64,000 bases of DNA from Diogma glabrata (GCA_963693315.1 OY856187.1:388816885-388880884), one strand, 5' to 3'; numbered from the stretch's first letter, positions 23,901-36,400 are shown. Notes: generated by a model not told the origin, from the sequence alone. Numbers and translations: made by a program.

Positions 23901-25473
23901 CCCGGGAATCAATGGGTAATCATCTTAGAAAAAAACTAGAACCACGACAGTAACAATTTTAAAATTTCCAAACAAAACAACACATATTTAAACGGCGGAG
24001 AATTATTCATAAAAATATAACAAAATATAAATCAACACACAATTAAAAAGACCAATTATATTTGGACAGATAGGAAAATACTACTTCTGAGATTACTTGG
24101 AGAAACAAATTTCAATGGGATACCAAGGAAAAATGAAAGTATATCAAATTCTCTCCACGCAGAACCAGAGAATGCAATTATTTTAGTCGCAATATTTTGA
24201 TGTTAACAATTTATCTGAGATGGCCAGGTCCCAAAGCAGAGGTTTTTGTGTAGTAAAATTCACGCAGTCTACTTACCAACAAATTTTCAATTTATTGAAC
24301 TACAGACAATTCCACTATAGGTTATATACCACAGTTTCATTTCTTAATATATTTAAGTGTACTAAAATAAAACTTAAAATATGGAGCGGTTTAAATCTCA
24401 AGCTCTGAGATAGCAAGACTTCGGTTTTGGTTACGGATTTTGATATAGTTTTCGGCATAAAGCTTTTATGAGGACATTGATTTTAGTTTTGAGCAGCGAT
24501 GTATATCAAACATAAAACTTTTTGTAAAAGTACAAGTATTTTATCTCTGTTTAGAAATTTATTACAAAACTAACACGAAACATCAATTTGTCGCGGAAAA
24601 TTATAACAGATCATAAATTAACATAATGTTGTGAAAAGATGATACACTCAGCAAACTACTCAAAAACCTCTCCATTTAGCGTTTCGAGAAAATACTATAA
24701 AATCACAAATTCATATTTCTTTCAAAATTCCAAAAATATTGTAAAAATTTAATAAAATCAAATTTTTTTCAAAATTCTAAAAATATTGCAAAAATTATTA
24801 TAAAATCAAAGATTAAAACTTTTTTCAAAATTCCAAACATATTCCAAAAATTAGAATAAAATCAAATATTTAAACTTTTTCTAAATTATAATAATATTCC
24901 AAAACTTCTTAAAAATTCAAACTTCTAAAAAAATTCTAAAAATTCTAAAATTCTAAAAATATTGCAAAAGTTATAATAATATCAAAAATTGAAACTTTTT
25001 TCAAAATTCCAAAAATTATAATAAAATCAAAAATTTAAAATTTTTCAAAATTCTAAAAATATTCCAAAAGTTCTTAGGAAATCAAAAATACAAACTTTTT
25101 TCAAAATTCCCAAAATATTTAAAAAACTATGACAATTTAAAAAACTTGCATGTTCACGTCATACAAACAGCTAAATTTTTTTTTCCAAAAAAATTGGCTA
25201 AAAAATAAATGAAATCATTTTTTGACACACTTGACAATATTTTTTTGACAAACTTTGCAATAAAATTCTCAATAATAATAATTTCATGTTTATTTGTTTA
25301 TTACATTTCATTTCATAAATTTGACTAATTTTATTTTTTTTCTAAAAAAATAAATGAAAATCATTCTTTTGACACACTTTACATTATTTTTTTGACAAAC
25401 TTATAATGCCATAATTCTCAATAGTAATAATAAAATTTCATGTCATTCAAATAATTACTTTTATGTTTTATAT

Positions 25474-26681
25474 TGTTACGTTTTTCCAACCTTCCTTCGA
25501 ATTGGCCTAACTCTCAATTCGATAAACGTAATTCCCAATCTCTCTGAGTTGGATCACTGATTAGTAAGCAAACGCACCAGGTTTTATTAAGTATACAACT
25601 CCTTAATTGTTCCACAACAACAGGAAACAATACAGCGCACAATATTCCTAACTAGAGTATTCTTTCAACAGCTTCAGAAACTCCAACGGTTGATTGTAGA
25701 AATTTCCAGTAATACAAAGTTTAAAATAATACACAAATTTTTTCTACTTAATAACACTTTAAACTTTATTCACAAAAACTAATTTATAACTAAAATCACT
25801 TTTATAATCATAACTTCACTATCGCAGGCTTAAAATAAAACTAATTATGTCTTGCAAGTTATCCCTCTTTATATACGATTTTGCGTTATCTAGAAAATTC
25901 GACGTCACTTTTTAGAAACCTTTAGAAAAAAAACCTGTGGAAATAAGATAAAGATTATTCGTTAAATAAAAATTTAGTATTGAATAATCATGCAAAAATT
26001 TAATAAATAAGTCATAGTAGGATGTGTGTGTGGACATTCAATATTTAAAAATAATAATGATAATATTTAAATTTTAACATGCAAAAACTGAGATAATAGA
26101 CATAAGTAAGAGAACCAAAACAAAAATTTCGTAGAGAATGAAAAAAGCTAAACAATCGCTTGAAATAAATAATTAACAGACTCTTGAGACAAAAGCCACT
26201 CAAATAATGCTCGTTTAAACAAATAAAACGAAGACATAGATTTTAGATCGTTAGGTAATTTATTAAAAATTTTTGGTGCTAAAAAAATATGATATTTTCT
26301 GAAATGTTCTTTGAACGGACGTGGTACAATACAGGATTGTCCTTCTCTAAGGGAATAAAATTTTAAATGAATCGATCTATGACCGCCGCGATTAAAAAAC
26401 ATTTGAAGTACTCTAAAAACATAAAGATATCGAAGAGTACGATATCGAAGAGTAATATTCTACTATCGAAATAGTAGAATATTCGATTAATTTACGTTAT
26501 GCTGATTTGATTCATAAAATCATTCAATTTTATATTGACAATGACCATAATTCTAAGAACAGGACAACAACAACAACATTATGCATTTCACTCATTTTTT
26601 GTTGTGTTTTGTTGATTTTATTTTCCTGGAATCTTTCTGTAATCTTTCTGTAATCGTCTAGATTTTTCTGTACTCGTAACA
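25474..26681 (-). mobile_element. solo LTR-like element, 1.2 kb, ATAT target duplication (copy 2)
   Basis: Read on the minus strand it runs TGTTACG...CGTAACA and is flanked by ATAT (25470-25473 and 26682-26685). Minus-strand LTR signals are visible: a TATA box 'tatataaagaggg' (about 25865-25880) and an AATAAA in 'ttaataaaacctgg' (about 25578-25595), followed by 'cagtgatccaactc'. The last resembles 'tagtgatcgaact' at the same place in the LTR at 51710. It is nearly twice as long because a fragment of a non-LTR retrotransposon lies inside. A perfect 13-bp-arm hairpin sits at about 26453-26483. Confidence 0.7.
26148..26402 (-). pseudogene. C-terminal end of a non-LTR retrotransposon ORF2
   Basis: The 84-residue open frame contains YSLREGQSCIVPRP, FRKYHIFLAPKIFNKLPNDL and SFYLFKRALFEWLL. 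This is the pattern at the extreme C-terminus of many jockey/RTE-type reverse transcriptase proteins: a region with 'ALKLWN-LP' followed by a helix with 'FK..L..WL'. The reverse transcriptase core and endonuclease are absent. It lies inside the solo LTR, so it is a 5'-truncated insertion or was carried by that element. The assignment rests on remembered family pattern and is moderate. Confidence 0.6.
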
Positions 26682-27085
26682 ATATATTTCTAGTCTAAAC
26701 CCGAAGTAATGTTTTCCATAATATGTTTCTCAAAAAAATTGGGAAACAAAATATATGAAAATCAATCTCTTGACACACTTAACGATTTCTTTTGACATAC
26801 TTCTAAAACAATAATCAAGGTCCTGGCCTTACATACGGATGTCAATTATCCAGATATCTCAAGATTCAAACTAATTATCACTGAAAATAAACGTTTTTTA
26901 AGCCAAAAATATGAAAATTTGCTATTTTTGACACACTTTTTGATTTTTTTGACACACTTCCGGTACAGTTATCCCATACATCGCCGGCAGAAAGACATAC
27001 ATTTTATTTTGCTAGGTCCTAAAACGTCGAGAAATGCCAAAAAAGGTGGGGGTAAGAACTTCACTTTTGGCTCATGAATTCAATA

Positions 27086-27570
27086 CTTTAGTTTTTTCTA
27101 ATCCAAAGTAATATAACATTTTTTTCATCAGTGTCTATTCATTAGAATCTTCTATCGAAAATCTATGCTATTCTTCTTTTTTTTGTATGGAATTTTATTT
27201 TACTGGTATGAAAAGAAATTTAATAAAAATGAAACAATAATTTACAAAACAACCATTTCCGGGAAGTCGCCTGCATCGAAATGCGTGTGGTCAACCCCTC
27301 TTCCCGACTCTGAGCAAAATTCGAGGAATGGGTGCCCGTTGCTACAACTCAACGCATGCCGATATGTTATATTTTCGGTGGGTTATCTTCCTATGTTCGG
27401 TTTGTTCAAATAACGTAGCTCTATAGATTTGTCAATATCCAATTTACACTCAATTTTCATCAATAATTTCTAATATTCTGTTTCTGTATTGAAGGCTATG
27501 TAATTCCTATTTGTAATTTCTATTTGGAGGCTATGTAATTCACCCAACATCATTAATCCCAGTCTGCTGG
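27086..27570. other. no gene recognised; possible LTR remnant
   Basis: This stretch precedes a primer-binding-site-like sequence at 27578-27587 and may be the 5' LTR remnant of the gypsy element that follows. I cannot pair it convincingly with the sequence at 29400-29580. Confidence 0.3.
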
Positions 27571-27577
27571 TTACAGC

Positions 27578-27587
27578 TGGCGCCCAA
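27578..27587 (+). other. possible retroelement primer binding site
   Basis: The sequence 'ctggttacagctggcgccca' contains TGGCGCCCAA just after a run ending ACA. This is the usual layout of LTR end plus tRNA primer binding site in gypsy-type elements. It lies about 290 bp before a broken gypsy pol. It is a suggestion only. Confidence 0.35.
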
Positions 27588-27809
27588 TATTGTGCCTGAT
27601 GGAAAATATTCCATTCCATCTTCGTCACCACTGATAAGTGTTTGGTTCAAATATCAATTCAATTAGTTACCAGTGAATAATCAATTGCCACAATTATAAC
27701 TATCATTACTAAATAATCTCCAAAAAACTACTAAATATTTTTATTTTCATTTTAAAAATAAATAAGCTAATTTTTACATATCAGGCCTATTGGTGCGTGC
27801 GGTGATCCA

Positions 27810-27875
27810 ATAATTGTGCTCGCCACAGTTATCCAATATTTATACTCGCCACTGTTTTTGGTTAATAAAATCCGT
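27810..27875 (+). repeat. LTR-fragment repeat, left copy
   Basis: 'ccaatatttatactcgccac' plus 'tgtttttggttaataaaatc' matches 29530-29575 with few changes. The AATAAA inside suits an LTR polyadenylation signal. Here it joins pol coding sequence directly, implying deletion of everything from the LTR to the end of RT. Confidence 0.55.
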
Positions 27876-29395
27876 TTTTTTTCTCAAGGAAACTTCAACC
27901 TGCAGAAACTAGATATGCGGCATTTGATAGGGAACTCCTGGCGATTTACAGTTCGATCAAACACTTTCGACATTTTGTCGAAGGAAGGAGATTTTTCGTT
28001 TATACGGATCATAAACCATTGACTACAGCCATCATGTCCAAAACAGACAGAAGTCCCCGTCAAACCAGACATCTAGAATTTATATCACAGTTTACAACAG
28101 ATATACGTCATATAGTAGGACGCGACAATGTGGTAGTGGATTATTTATCTCGTCCCGTACCTAGCGAATGTATTGAAATACAACACACTGGAATTGACTT
28201 TAAAAAGCTCGGACAGCTTCAAAATGAAGATGAAGAAATAAAAACATTAATAAGTCATCAAAACAAATCGAAATGGTCATTGTGTCAGATTCCATTTGGT
28301 GATGTTATAATTTGGTGTGAAACTTCAACTTTGAAAAATCGTCCATATGTTCCGAAAATGATGTGCCGAGAAATTTTCGAATATTTGCACAGTTTATCCC
28401 ATCCAGCGATTCGCGCTACTTGAAATCTAATTTCATCTCGATATTTCTGGCCCAAGATGAACTCGGATTCTAGTCTTTGGGCGAAGAGTTGTCTTAGTTG
28501 TCAAAGATCACAGATCATTCGTCATACCAAATCACCAATCGGTTCTTTCGAGATTCCAGATTCTAGATTTGATCATGTACACATTGTTTTAGTTGGCCCT
28601 CTTCCAAGATGTCGAGGATTTAATTTCATTTTTACAATCGTTGATCGCTTCACAAGGTCGTCAGAAGCTTTTCCACTTCGTGACAGCACTACATTAACAG
28701 TCGCAACTACATTTGTGTCGCAGTACGTTTCTAGGTTTGGCTGTCCACAAACTATAACAACGGACCAAGGAGTTCAATTTGAGTCTCTTTTATTTGAACA
28801 ACTTTCCAAACTCTTAGGTTCACATCACATACTTACGACCAGCTATCATCCGCAAAGTAACGGCATGGTAGAAAATTTTCAAAGGCCGCTCAAAAGTTCG
28901 TAATACCTCCAATTGGGTTGATAATTATCTTTTATACTTCTTAGCCATCGTACAACAGTTAAAGAAGATATCGGTTACTCTCCAGCAGACTTGGTTTACG
29001 GCCAAGCGTTAAGAGGACCAGGTGAATTTGTAATTAAAAATCCAAATGCTTCACTGGGGATCCAACCAATTTCATTGATAATTTGCGAAACCACATGCGA
29101 AAATTAAAAGCTACGCCACCACGTGAAATCAAAAAGGATCAATCGTACATACCTTAACTCTTGTAAATTTGTATTTTTGATAATTGACCGAATGTGGCCT
29201 GGATTTGAAGATCCATATGAAGGTTCTTTCGAAATCATAAAACGACTTCGGAAAACCTTAATCATTAATGTCAGTGGTAAAAGTCAGACAGTCTCCATCG
29301 ATAGAGTAAAACCTGCTTACATTGTCGATTCCATCTCCGTCGAATGTCAGAATCAAAAGGAAAAACCAAATCGTCGAATAAGATTTACGTGTTAA
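27875..29395 (+). pseudogene. Ty3/gypsy pol remnant: RNase H, zinc finger, integrase
   Basis: The order of domains is as in gypsy pol. RNase H end: FFSRKLQPAETRYAAFDREL, KHFRHFVEGR and the acidic YTDHKPLT. Linker: FTTDIRHIVGRDN and DYLSRP. Integrase zinc finger: HSLSHPAIRA then CLSC, an HHCC arrangement. Integrase core: VGPLP, IVDRFTR, ITTDQGVQF and NGMVENF, with 35 residues between the second Asp and the Glu. C-terminal GPY-like end: FEIIKRLRKTL, INVSGK and SIDRVKPAYI. Damage: a TGA at 28421-28423 where the frame otherwise continues; HIVLVGP where relatives have Asp for the Val, so the first catalytic residue is lost; frame breaks near 28895-28905 and between about 29000 and 29150. RT, protease and gag are missing. 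This is a dead, internally deleted copy, with LTR-like repeats at 27810 and 29530. Confidence 0.9.
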
Positions 29396-29399
29396 AAAT

Positions 29400-29590
29400 T
29401 TTTATCATAGTCATTACTCAACATTTATTGAATTGTAAATGTCGTGTGTTCTATCTTAGTTTTATTGGTTCTCTTGTGCATTCGTCACTCAGGATACAGT
29501 ATACTCAGTCATCTCGGTGCTCGTCACAGTGATCCAATATTTATACTCGTCACTGTTTTTGGTTAATAAAATCCGGTTTTTTCTAAACAA
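29400..29590 (+). repeat. probable 3' LTR remnant of the gypsy copy
   Basis: It follows the integrase end and contains 'gctcgtcacagtgatccaat' and 'gttaataaaatccg', repeated at 27810-27875. The full LTR boundaries are not clear. Confidence 0.5.
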
Positions 29591-29633
29591 GAAAGAAAAC
29601 GAAGCATTATAAAGCATTATGAAGCATTATAAA

Positions 29634-31255
29634 AATATGGAGGGGCTGAAATCTTACAGCTCTGAGATATCAAGACTTCGGTCTGGGTTAAGGATTTGTA
29701 TATAATTTTCGGCAAAATACTTTTATGAGGACATGGTTTTTAGTTTTGGGCAGCGATGTATATCAAACATAACTCTTTGTTAAAGTACAAGTATTTTTTT
29801 ATCTCTGTTTAAAAATTTATTACAAAACTAACACGAAGCATCAATACGTTGCCGGAAAATTATAATCAAAATTCCAAAAATATTGTTAAATTAAATCAAA
29901 TCAAACTTTTTCAAAATTCCAAAAATATTCCAAAACTTAGAATAAAATCAAATATTTAAATTTTTTCTAAATTCCAATAATATTTCAAAAATTCTTAAAA
30001 ATTCAAACTTTTTCCGAAATTCTAAAAATATCGCAAAAATTATTACAAAATCAAAAATTGAAAATTTTTTCAAAATTTCAAAAATTATAATAAAATCAAA
30101 AATTAAAAATTATTCAAAATTCTAAAAATATTGTAAAAATTCTTAAAAAATTAAAACTTTTGCCGAAATTCTAAAAATATTGCCAAAATTATTACAAAAT
30201 CAAAAATACAAACTTTTTAAAAATTCCAAAAATATTTCAAAAACTATAACAAATTCAAAAATTTCCATGTCCAATTTCATTTTCAATTACATTTACGTCA
30301 TAAAAACAGCTACATTTTTTTTTTCCAAAAAATTGGCTAAAAAAATAAATGAAATCATTTTTTGACACACTTGACATTATTTTTTGACAAACTTATAATG
30401 TCATAATTCTCAATAATAATAATAAAATATCATGTCATACAAACTATTAATTTTATTTTTTCTAAAAAAATTGGGTAAAAAATAAATAAAAACCTTTCTT
30501 TTGACACACTTGACAACATTTATTGACAAACTTATAATGCCCTAATTCTCAATAATAACAATAAAATTTCATTTCAAACAAACAATTTTATTTTTTTCCA
30601 AAAAATTGGGTAAAAATAAAAAAAATCTTTCTTTTGACACACTTGACAACATTTTTTTGACAAACTTATAATGCAATAATCTAGTTTTTGATCTCACATA
30701 CCAATCCCGACCATCAAGATTTCTCCAAATTTAATGTTCCTACTCGTAATCACTTAAAATAAACGTTTTTTAAGCCAAAAATATGAAAATTTGCTATTTT
30801 TGACACACATAATGATTTTTTTGACACACTTCCGGTACAGTTATCGAACACAGCGTCCTTTCGGACCTGTCCCTTGTGAATACCTATTTTTAAATTTTTG
30901 AATTTTTGAAATCCCTCCATTCCAGCGGTTTTCCCTGCAGCGTAGGTAATGACGGCCGGCAGACAGACATACATTTTTTTTTTTGCTTTTTTAGAATCAG
31001 TAGGTCCTAAAACGTCGAGAAATGCCAAAAAAAGTGGGGGTAAGAATTTCACTTTGAGCTCATGAAAAAAAAAATTTTTGAAATCCCTCTAGAGGTTTTC
31101 CCTGCAGCGTAGGTAATGACGGCCGGCAGACAGACATACATTTTTTTTTTTTTGCTTTTTTAGAATCAGTAGGTCCTAAAACGTCGAGAAATGCCAAAAA
31201 AAGTGGGGGTAAGAATTTCACTTTGAGCTCATGAATATAATACTTAGGTCTTTCA
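29634..31255 (+). mobile_element. TTTTGACACACTT repeat family, copy 2
   Basis: It begins 'atatggaggggctgaaatct' and 'ctctgagatatcaagacttc', then 'aaaattccaaaaatatt' units and four 'ttttgacacacttgac' blocks (about 30360-30830). It ends with a ~170-bp tail duplicated in tandem: 'aggtcctaaaacgtcgagaa' occurs near 31000 and near 31170. There is no LTR inside, so this copy represents the uninterrupted form. Confidence 0.7.
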
Positions 31256-32887
31256 GACCGAAGTAAAATATTAAAGCAGGCGGCAGTATCCCAACAAACA
31301 TAAATTTTGTTGTACGAAAAAAAGTAAAAAAAAATTTTATCGGAAGTGACAAAGTGGAAGTTGGGATGCAGAACTGTTGTAAACCGTACTAAATGTGTAT
31401 GTACCAAATTTCATCCAACTCGATTATCAGGTACAGAAGTTATTGAGCTTCCAAAATAACAGGTGCTTGGAGGACCCCCTACCACTTTGTTCACTATCGC
31501 TAAAAAAACTAATCAGTTCCTTGCCATACATATTTGCATCTTTTTGCAAAGTGTAATCAAAATTACTTAACGAACGAATGTTGTATGCTTCCAACAAACA
31601 TTGAAACAATAAACAGGTGTTCGGGAGGACCCCACCACTTATCCCAATATTGTCCAAAAACTATTCAATTCTTTGTCAACAAAGTCTTTATCTTTTCTCA
31701 AAGTGCCATTAAAATTGATTAATGAATGAAATCTGTATGCTCCCAACAAACTTTAAAAACAAAGTGTGAAAAGTCAGCAGTTGTATGGTAGAACCCCCGC
31801 CACTTTGATCAATGTGTCCCAAACGATAATAATTATTTTATTACACTAATTGAAACCTTTTCCATAAGTTTTATCAAAATCACTTCATTATTGTAGGCTG
31901 TAGTGTGCATAAAGACACTGAAAAAACTTTAAAAATTTACAAAAAAAAAAATTTTTTACCGGAAGTGAAAAACCGGAAGTTGGGATGTAGAACTGTTGTG
32001 AACCGTACTAAATTCTCATGTACCAAGTTTCATCTAATTCGATTATCAGGTACAGATGTTATTGAGCTTTAAAAAAAACAGATGTATGGGACACCCCCCA
32101 CCACTTTGTTCACTATCGCTCAAAAACTAATCAGTTCTTTGCCATACATGTTTGCATCTTTTTCCAAAGTGTCATCAAAATTCGTTCACGAACGAATGCT
32201 GTGTGCTCCCAACAAACATTGAAAAAAGTGTGACACATTAAACAGGTGTTCGGGAGGACCCCCACCACTTATTCCAATATTATCCAAAAACTAATCAGTT
32301 CTTTGTTACTTAGCTCTCCATTTTTTCCAAAGTGTCATTAAAATAAATTAATGAATGAAGTCTGTATGCTCCCAACAAACTTAAAAAACAAAGTGTGAAA
32401 AGTCAGCATTTGTATGGTAGACCCCCCACCACTTTGATCAATGTGTCCCAAAACATGATAATTATCTCCTCACACTAATTGAACCCTTTTCCATAAGTTT
32501 CATCATAATCACTTCATTATTGTAGGCTGTATTGTGCATAAAGGCACTGAAAAAACTTCAAAAAAGTACAAAAAAAATTTTTTTACCGGAAGTGAAAAAC
32601 CGGAAGTTGGGATGCAGAACCGTACTATATACTCATGTACCAAGTTTCATCCAATTCGCTTATCAGGTACAGAAGTTATAGAGCTTTCAAAAAAACAGGT
32701 GCTCCAGGGACCCCCCACCACTTTGTTCACTATCGCTCAAAAACTAATCAGTTCTTTGTCATACATGTTTGCGTCTTTTTCCAAAGTGTCATCGAATGAA
32801 TGTTTTATGCTCCCAACAAACATAAAAACTTTGTGGAAAAAACCACCTGTTGTATGGTAGACCCCCCAACCCTTTATCCAATGTGCT
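31256..32887 (+). repeat. ~620-bp tandem repeat, three units
   Basis: 'cggaagtg' followed by 'ggaagttgggatg' starts units at 31341, 31960 and 32587 (spacing 619 and 627). Each unit has sub-blocks such as 'aggaccccccaccacttt', 'aaaaactaatcagttctttg' and 'tgctcccaacaaac'. A diverged fourth unit continues at 37080-37480, after the inserted element 32888-37071. ORFs across it are incidental. Confidence 0.8.
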
Positions 32888-33003
32888 TAGGGCTACCAAC
32901 TCTTGAAAGCACGCGACCCGGAGATTTTATAATATACAAAAATATAATTCAACTAGGGGACCCCTGTGCATTAGCGCAAATTTTAAAACAAATATTTTTT
33001 TAA

Positions 33004-34490
33004 GCCTGAAATAAAATCACAATCCAAAATAATTACGTCCATCCGCAAGCAGAGTATAAATTGAAATTGAAATGACAATAAAATTTGGAAAAAATCATTG
33101 CCTCCTCAATCATAGCCATAGCCTCAAACCCACTGATTCAAGCCACTTGCAATAAACAATGAACATTGCCATATGCAAAAAATTGGATTAGTGTTTTTGA
33201 TTAAATGGTTTTGAGTTTTTTTTATATGGAGTTTTATTTTTCCAGTTGACGTTATGGCGATTTTTTGAATTTTTTTTATATTGAGTTTTAATTTCAAAAT
33301 TGCGCTACAAGTTCACGATTTTGTTTGTGCTAAAAAATGAGTTAGGCTTCTATATCGAGGGTTTTAAAAAAATTTAAAAAATTCGTTTATTTGTTTCGTT
33401 TATTTTAGTCTTTTTTGATTTTTTATACCTTTTTGTATTCTCTTCTTTCTCTTCTGTATTCCCTTCTTTCCTATGGCTACGCTTTTTCGTGGCTTGTGTA
33501 TTATATATATGATAAAAACTTAATTTAATTTAATCTCTATCATGCTTTATAATGAAATTAATACAGCATAATATGTATTATCCTGTAAACTTGTAATGCC
33601 CAATACATTACTAATGATCCATCTCCTATAATCAAGATAAAGATTTGTACGATTTGTAAGATCGAGTTTACATATCAGTAAAGATTAAGGTTCGTGAAAA
33701 TTCTCAAACCTATATAATAATTCTCATACCTAAAGTGAAACAAACAAATGCATCCATGTCATACATATTTCCTAATGAAATAAATTCTTATTTAAAATTA
33801 ATTCGAATTTAAAAAATATAAAAAAGCAAGTTTGCATTTCAAAACATTTATGTTTTGTTAATAACTTTAATTTATTTACATTTTTTTGCTTAATATAAAT
33901 TCCACAATTTTATTATGTAATAAAATGTTACATAATTTAGAATTGTGATGATTATGAATTTGTGTCATCAAAACAAATAATATATTTATTCTTTTGTTTG
34001 ATGAGGAAATGTTTAGGAAATGTTTACAAAGAATGGAAACATTTATTGTTTTTACTTTTGACTATTATTTTGGATGATGAATTGTGATGAGGAATTAAGA
34101 TTAATAGAAACACGGATGTAAGTATTAGGTATATAAAAACTAATTTTAAGTTATGAAAAAGTAGTAAAACTTTGGACATGATATGTTCCAAATATGGAAC
34201 TAAAGTGAATTGTATTTTTAAAACATATATTATAAAAGATTAAAAGAATGAGATATATATTTTACATGGATATACGAAGTGTTTTCATTAAACAGAAGAT
34301 ATAGAGATCGAAAGGTAAAAACTGCCTAAGATCTGGAATGACCCATTCTGGTCATCCATTCTATATTCTACCATCCTCTAGTTGAAAAGAAAGTCTACGA
34401 GAAGTAAAGATATAGACAGTTTATTGCGATCTTATTTTTGCGGGCCTAAGGAAGCAGTTAGAAGCAGAAAACCAGTAGCACCATTTGATA
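33004..34490. other. AT-rich interior without gene
   Basis: This is the left interior of the 4.2-kb element. I see only AT-rich sequence and no transposase motif. A short GC-richer part near 34340-34490 precedes the next ORF. Confidence 0.4.
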
Positions 34491-34494
34491 GATA

Positions 34495-34830
34495 GTACCG
34501 GTACCAGCACCAGCATTTACGGCAGAAGAGAAACTGGAACAGTTGTTAAAAGATCCAAAAACGGGTCCACGGCCAATAACTATTGAAGAGTATAGGCAGC
34601 GGCAGAGTAAAAGAAAAGCAGAACCGGCTCAGAAAAAAGTAGAAACAGCAACGAAAATTATACGCAGAGGTGTGGAGGCCGAAATTAGGAGAGACATAGC
34701 CAAAGCTTGCAGGCTATTGCACATCACAAAGGGGGCCGATCGAGCGACATTTATAGATAAGATAAGAGATTTGAAGAAAAGCATTAAAGCTTTTAAGAAA
34801 AATGGGAAGCAGTGCTCAAAACGAAGATGA
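34495..34830 (+). CDS. basic protein fragment, family not recognised
   Basis: The open frame from 34495 begins VPVPAPAFTAEEKLEQLL and continues through GPRPITIEEYRQRQSKRK, then KIIRRGVEAEIRRDIAKACR and DLKKSIKAFKKNGKQ, ending at 34830. It is highly charged, rich in Lys and Arg, and probably helical. No ATG precedes the Pro-Ala start and a stop lies just upstream, so it is an exon or a truncated frame. Its position 300 bp before a retroviral-type gag makes an accessory ORF of that retroelement possible. The repeat unit could equally have captured it. I do not recognise it. Confidence 0.4.
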   Translation, partial: VPVPAPAFTAEEKLEQLLKDPKTGPRPITIEEYRQRQSKRKAEPAQKKVETATKIIRRGVEAEIRRDIAKACRLLHITKGADRATFIDKIRDLKKSIKAFKKNGKQCSKRR

Positions 34831-35125
34831 AGTAACAATTTGGGATAGAAGCTGGGTCAACACGGAGGCCTGGAAAGATAAAGAAGAAATGAAATATAAC
34901 ATAGGGTGTTTAAACTGGATAAGAAAATTATTTATAAGATTATAGAATTGTTGTTTTACCAAAAAAGAATTTTTTTAAAATAGATAAATAAATTTAAATA
35001 AATATAAATTTTAAGAAAAATTATTATGATTAAGGAGAATTTAAAGTATAGAATAGATGAATAAAGATTTTTTTATGTGAAATGAGTATACCTTTTTTAA
35101 TTTTGAATAGTTTGATTTTGAATAC

Positions 35126-36400
35126 ATGGAAACCTTCAACCGTGCTGAGAGTGTAATTAGAGAGGTTCTTGCGTTTAAGTTAGAGTTAGAGAAAAAGATT
35201 CACATACAAGACGAGATATTAAGCTTTACAGAGAAACTTGAGTTTTTACGTGAAAATTTTAATACACTAGCAAAGACTCTAGTACAAGAACTAGACAGTG
35301 ACGACTTCGATAAGATTAAAAAACGGTTTTTGACAGCTTCTAAGACTGTTAAGAAATTAATCAGTGACTATTCGACTGAAGTTAAGACAGACATAAAAGA
35401 AAACATGGCGAACTTTGACATTGTATCTACATACAAACTGATTCCGCAATTTGATGGCAATAATTCAGAAGTAGAAAACTTTCTGAATCTTATTAAATTC
35501 TTGCATGATACTCTGAAAGATCAGACCGAGAAATCAAAATTAATTGATGTCATTTTTCAGACAAAATTGTCAGAAAAAGCAAAAATTTCCTTGGCTTCTA
35601 TTAAGAAACCAAATACTAGACGAATTTTCGACTTTGTTCAGAGAAATCTTTAGAATTCGTATAACATCTGCAAAGATTAATGCTGGATTAGCCCATGTTA
35701 GACAAGCGAACTTGTCTGCTGACCAATATGGTCATAAAATCGAAACTTTGATAGCGAAGCTTAATGCGATACAGATTTTAGAAAAAGGTAAATTAAATTA
35801 AATAGAACTGATTTCCGATCTAAAATCTAAATAACCAGATTGGTTAGGACAACAGTAAATGCATCACGTCCTAATAATTTAAAAGATGCAATAGAACTAG
35901 CACGCGAAGTAGATAGTCAAAGCAAAGCACAGGTGTTGAATTATGGAACGAAATTCCATAGTAATGGCTTTAAGAAGAACGGTTTCCATCCGAATATATA
36001 TAATAGTAATAGTAGAAATAGGGATTTGAATCCAAACAATAAAAGGTATAATCATAGTAATAGATATGGATTTAATAGTTAATAATAATAATAATTACAG
36101 AGGTAGAAATAATAATTTTTTGAATAGAAATAGAAACGTTAATATTAATAATAGAAAAGTAAATATAATGAGCTCGGGAAACGACGAGCGAGTCTCCGAA
36201 GGAGTGGATTCGAGAGACTTAAAGAATTAAGATTTGTAAGATTTGATAATGTTGTTGATAGAAAACTACTCAGAATATGTAACTTAGATAATAATAAATC
36301 GAATTTTATAGCAATTAGTACTAACATAACAAAAGGGAAGATAACTTTTTTGATCGATACAGGAGCGGACATCTCGCTCATTAAAGAGATAAGATTAGCT
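35126..36400 (+). pseudogene. Ty3/gypsy (17.6-like) gag and start of protease, broken
   Basis: This is the structural (gag) ORF of a gypsy-type retroelement and the beginning of its aspartic protease. It starts with METFNRAESVI, has a charged coiled-coil-like N-terminus to about residue 90, then YKLIPQFDGNNSEVENFLN, FLHDTLKDQ and a matrix/capsid-like helical part. The frame shifts near 35640 and continues with LSADQYGHKIETLIAKLNAI to 35801. It shifts again, continuing from about 35840 with ASRPNNLKDAIELA and an Asn-rich tail. The protease signature FLIDTGADISLIK lies near 36350, then coding sequence stops. No Cys-His zinc knuckle, RT or integrase follows. At least two frameshifts make it non-functional. 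The gag type fits the elements that leave ATAT-flanked LTRs in this window, but I cannot link them directly. Confidence 0.8.

Larger units (their letters stand above)
24376..27085 (+). mobile_element. TTTTGACACACTT repeat family, copy 1 (split by an LTR)
   Basis: It starts 'atatggagcggtttaaatct' with 'ctctgagatagcaagacttc' next, carries a long stretch of degenerate 'ttcaaaattccaaaaatatt' units, then repeated 'ttttgacacacttgac' blocks. It ends near 'cgtcgagaaatgccaaaaaa' and 'ctcatgaat'. Matching copies are 29634-31255 (same strand) and 52585-53955 (opposite strand). The solo LTR 25474-26681 interrupts this copy. No protein is seen. The class of the repeat is unknown. Confidence 0.7.

Noticed and set aside
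23578..23939. ORFs in both strands over the GGCCAAGC-rich repeat
   Set aside because: Repetitive 'LGPSLVCQTW'-type readings of a non-coding dispersed repeat. Its other copies are not open.
31256..33003. ORFs across the 620-bp repeat (31060-31657, 32534-33003)
   Set aside because: They recur with the tandem unit but differ in frame and length between units, so selection for a protein is not indicated.
34629..34838. Minus-strand ORF opposite the basic protein
   Set aside because: It is the antisense shadow of the + strand frame, Leu/Phe-rich as expected from Lys/Glu codons read backwards.
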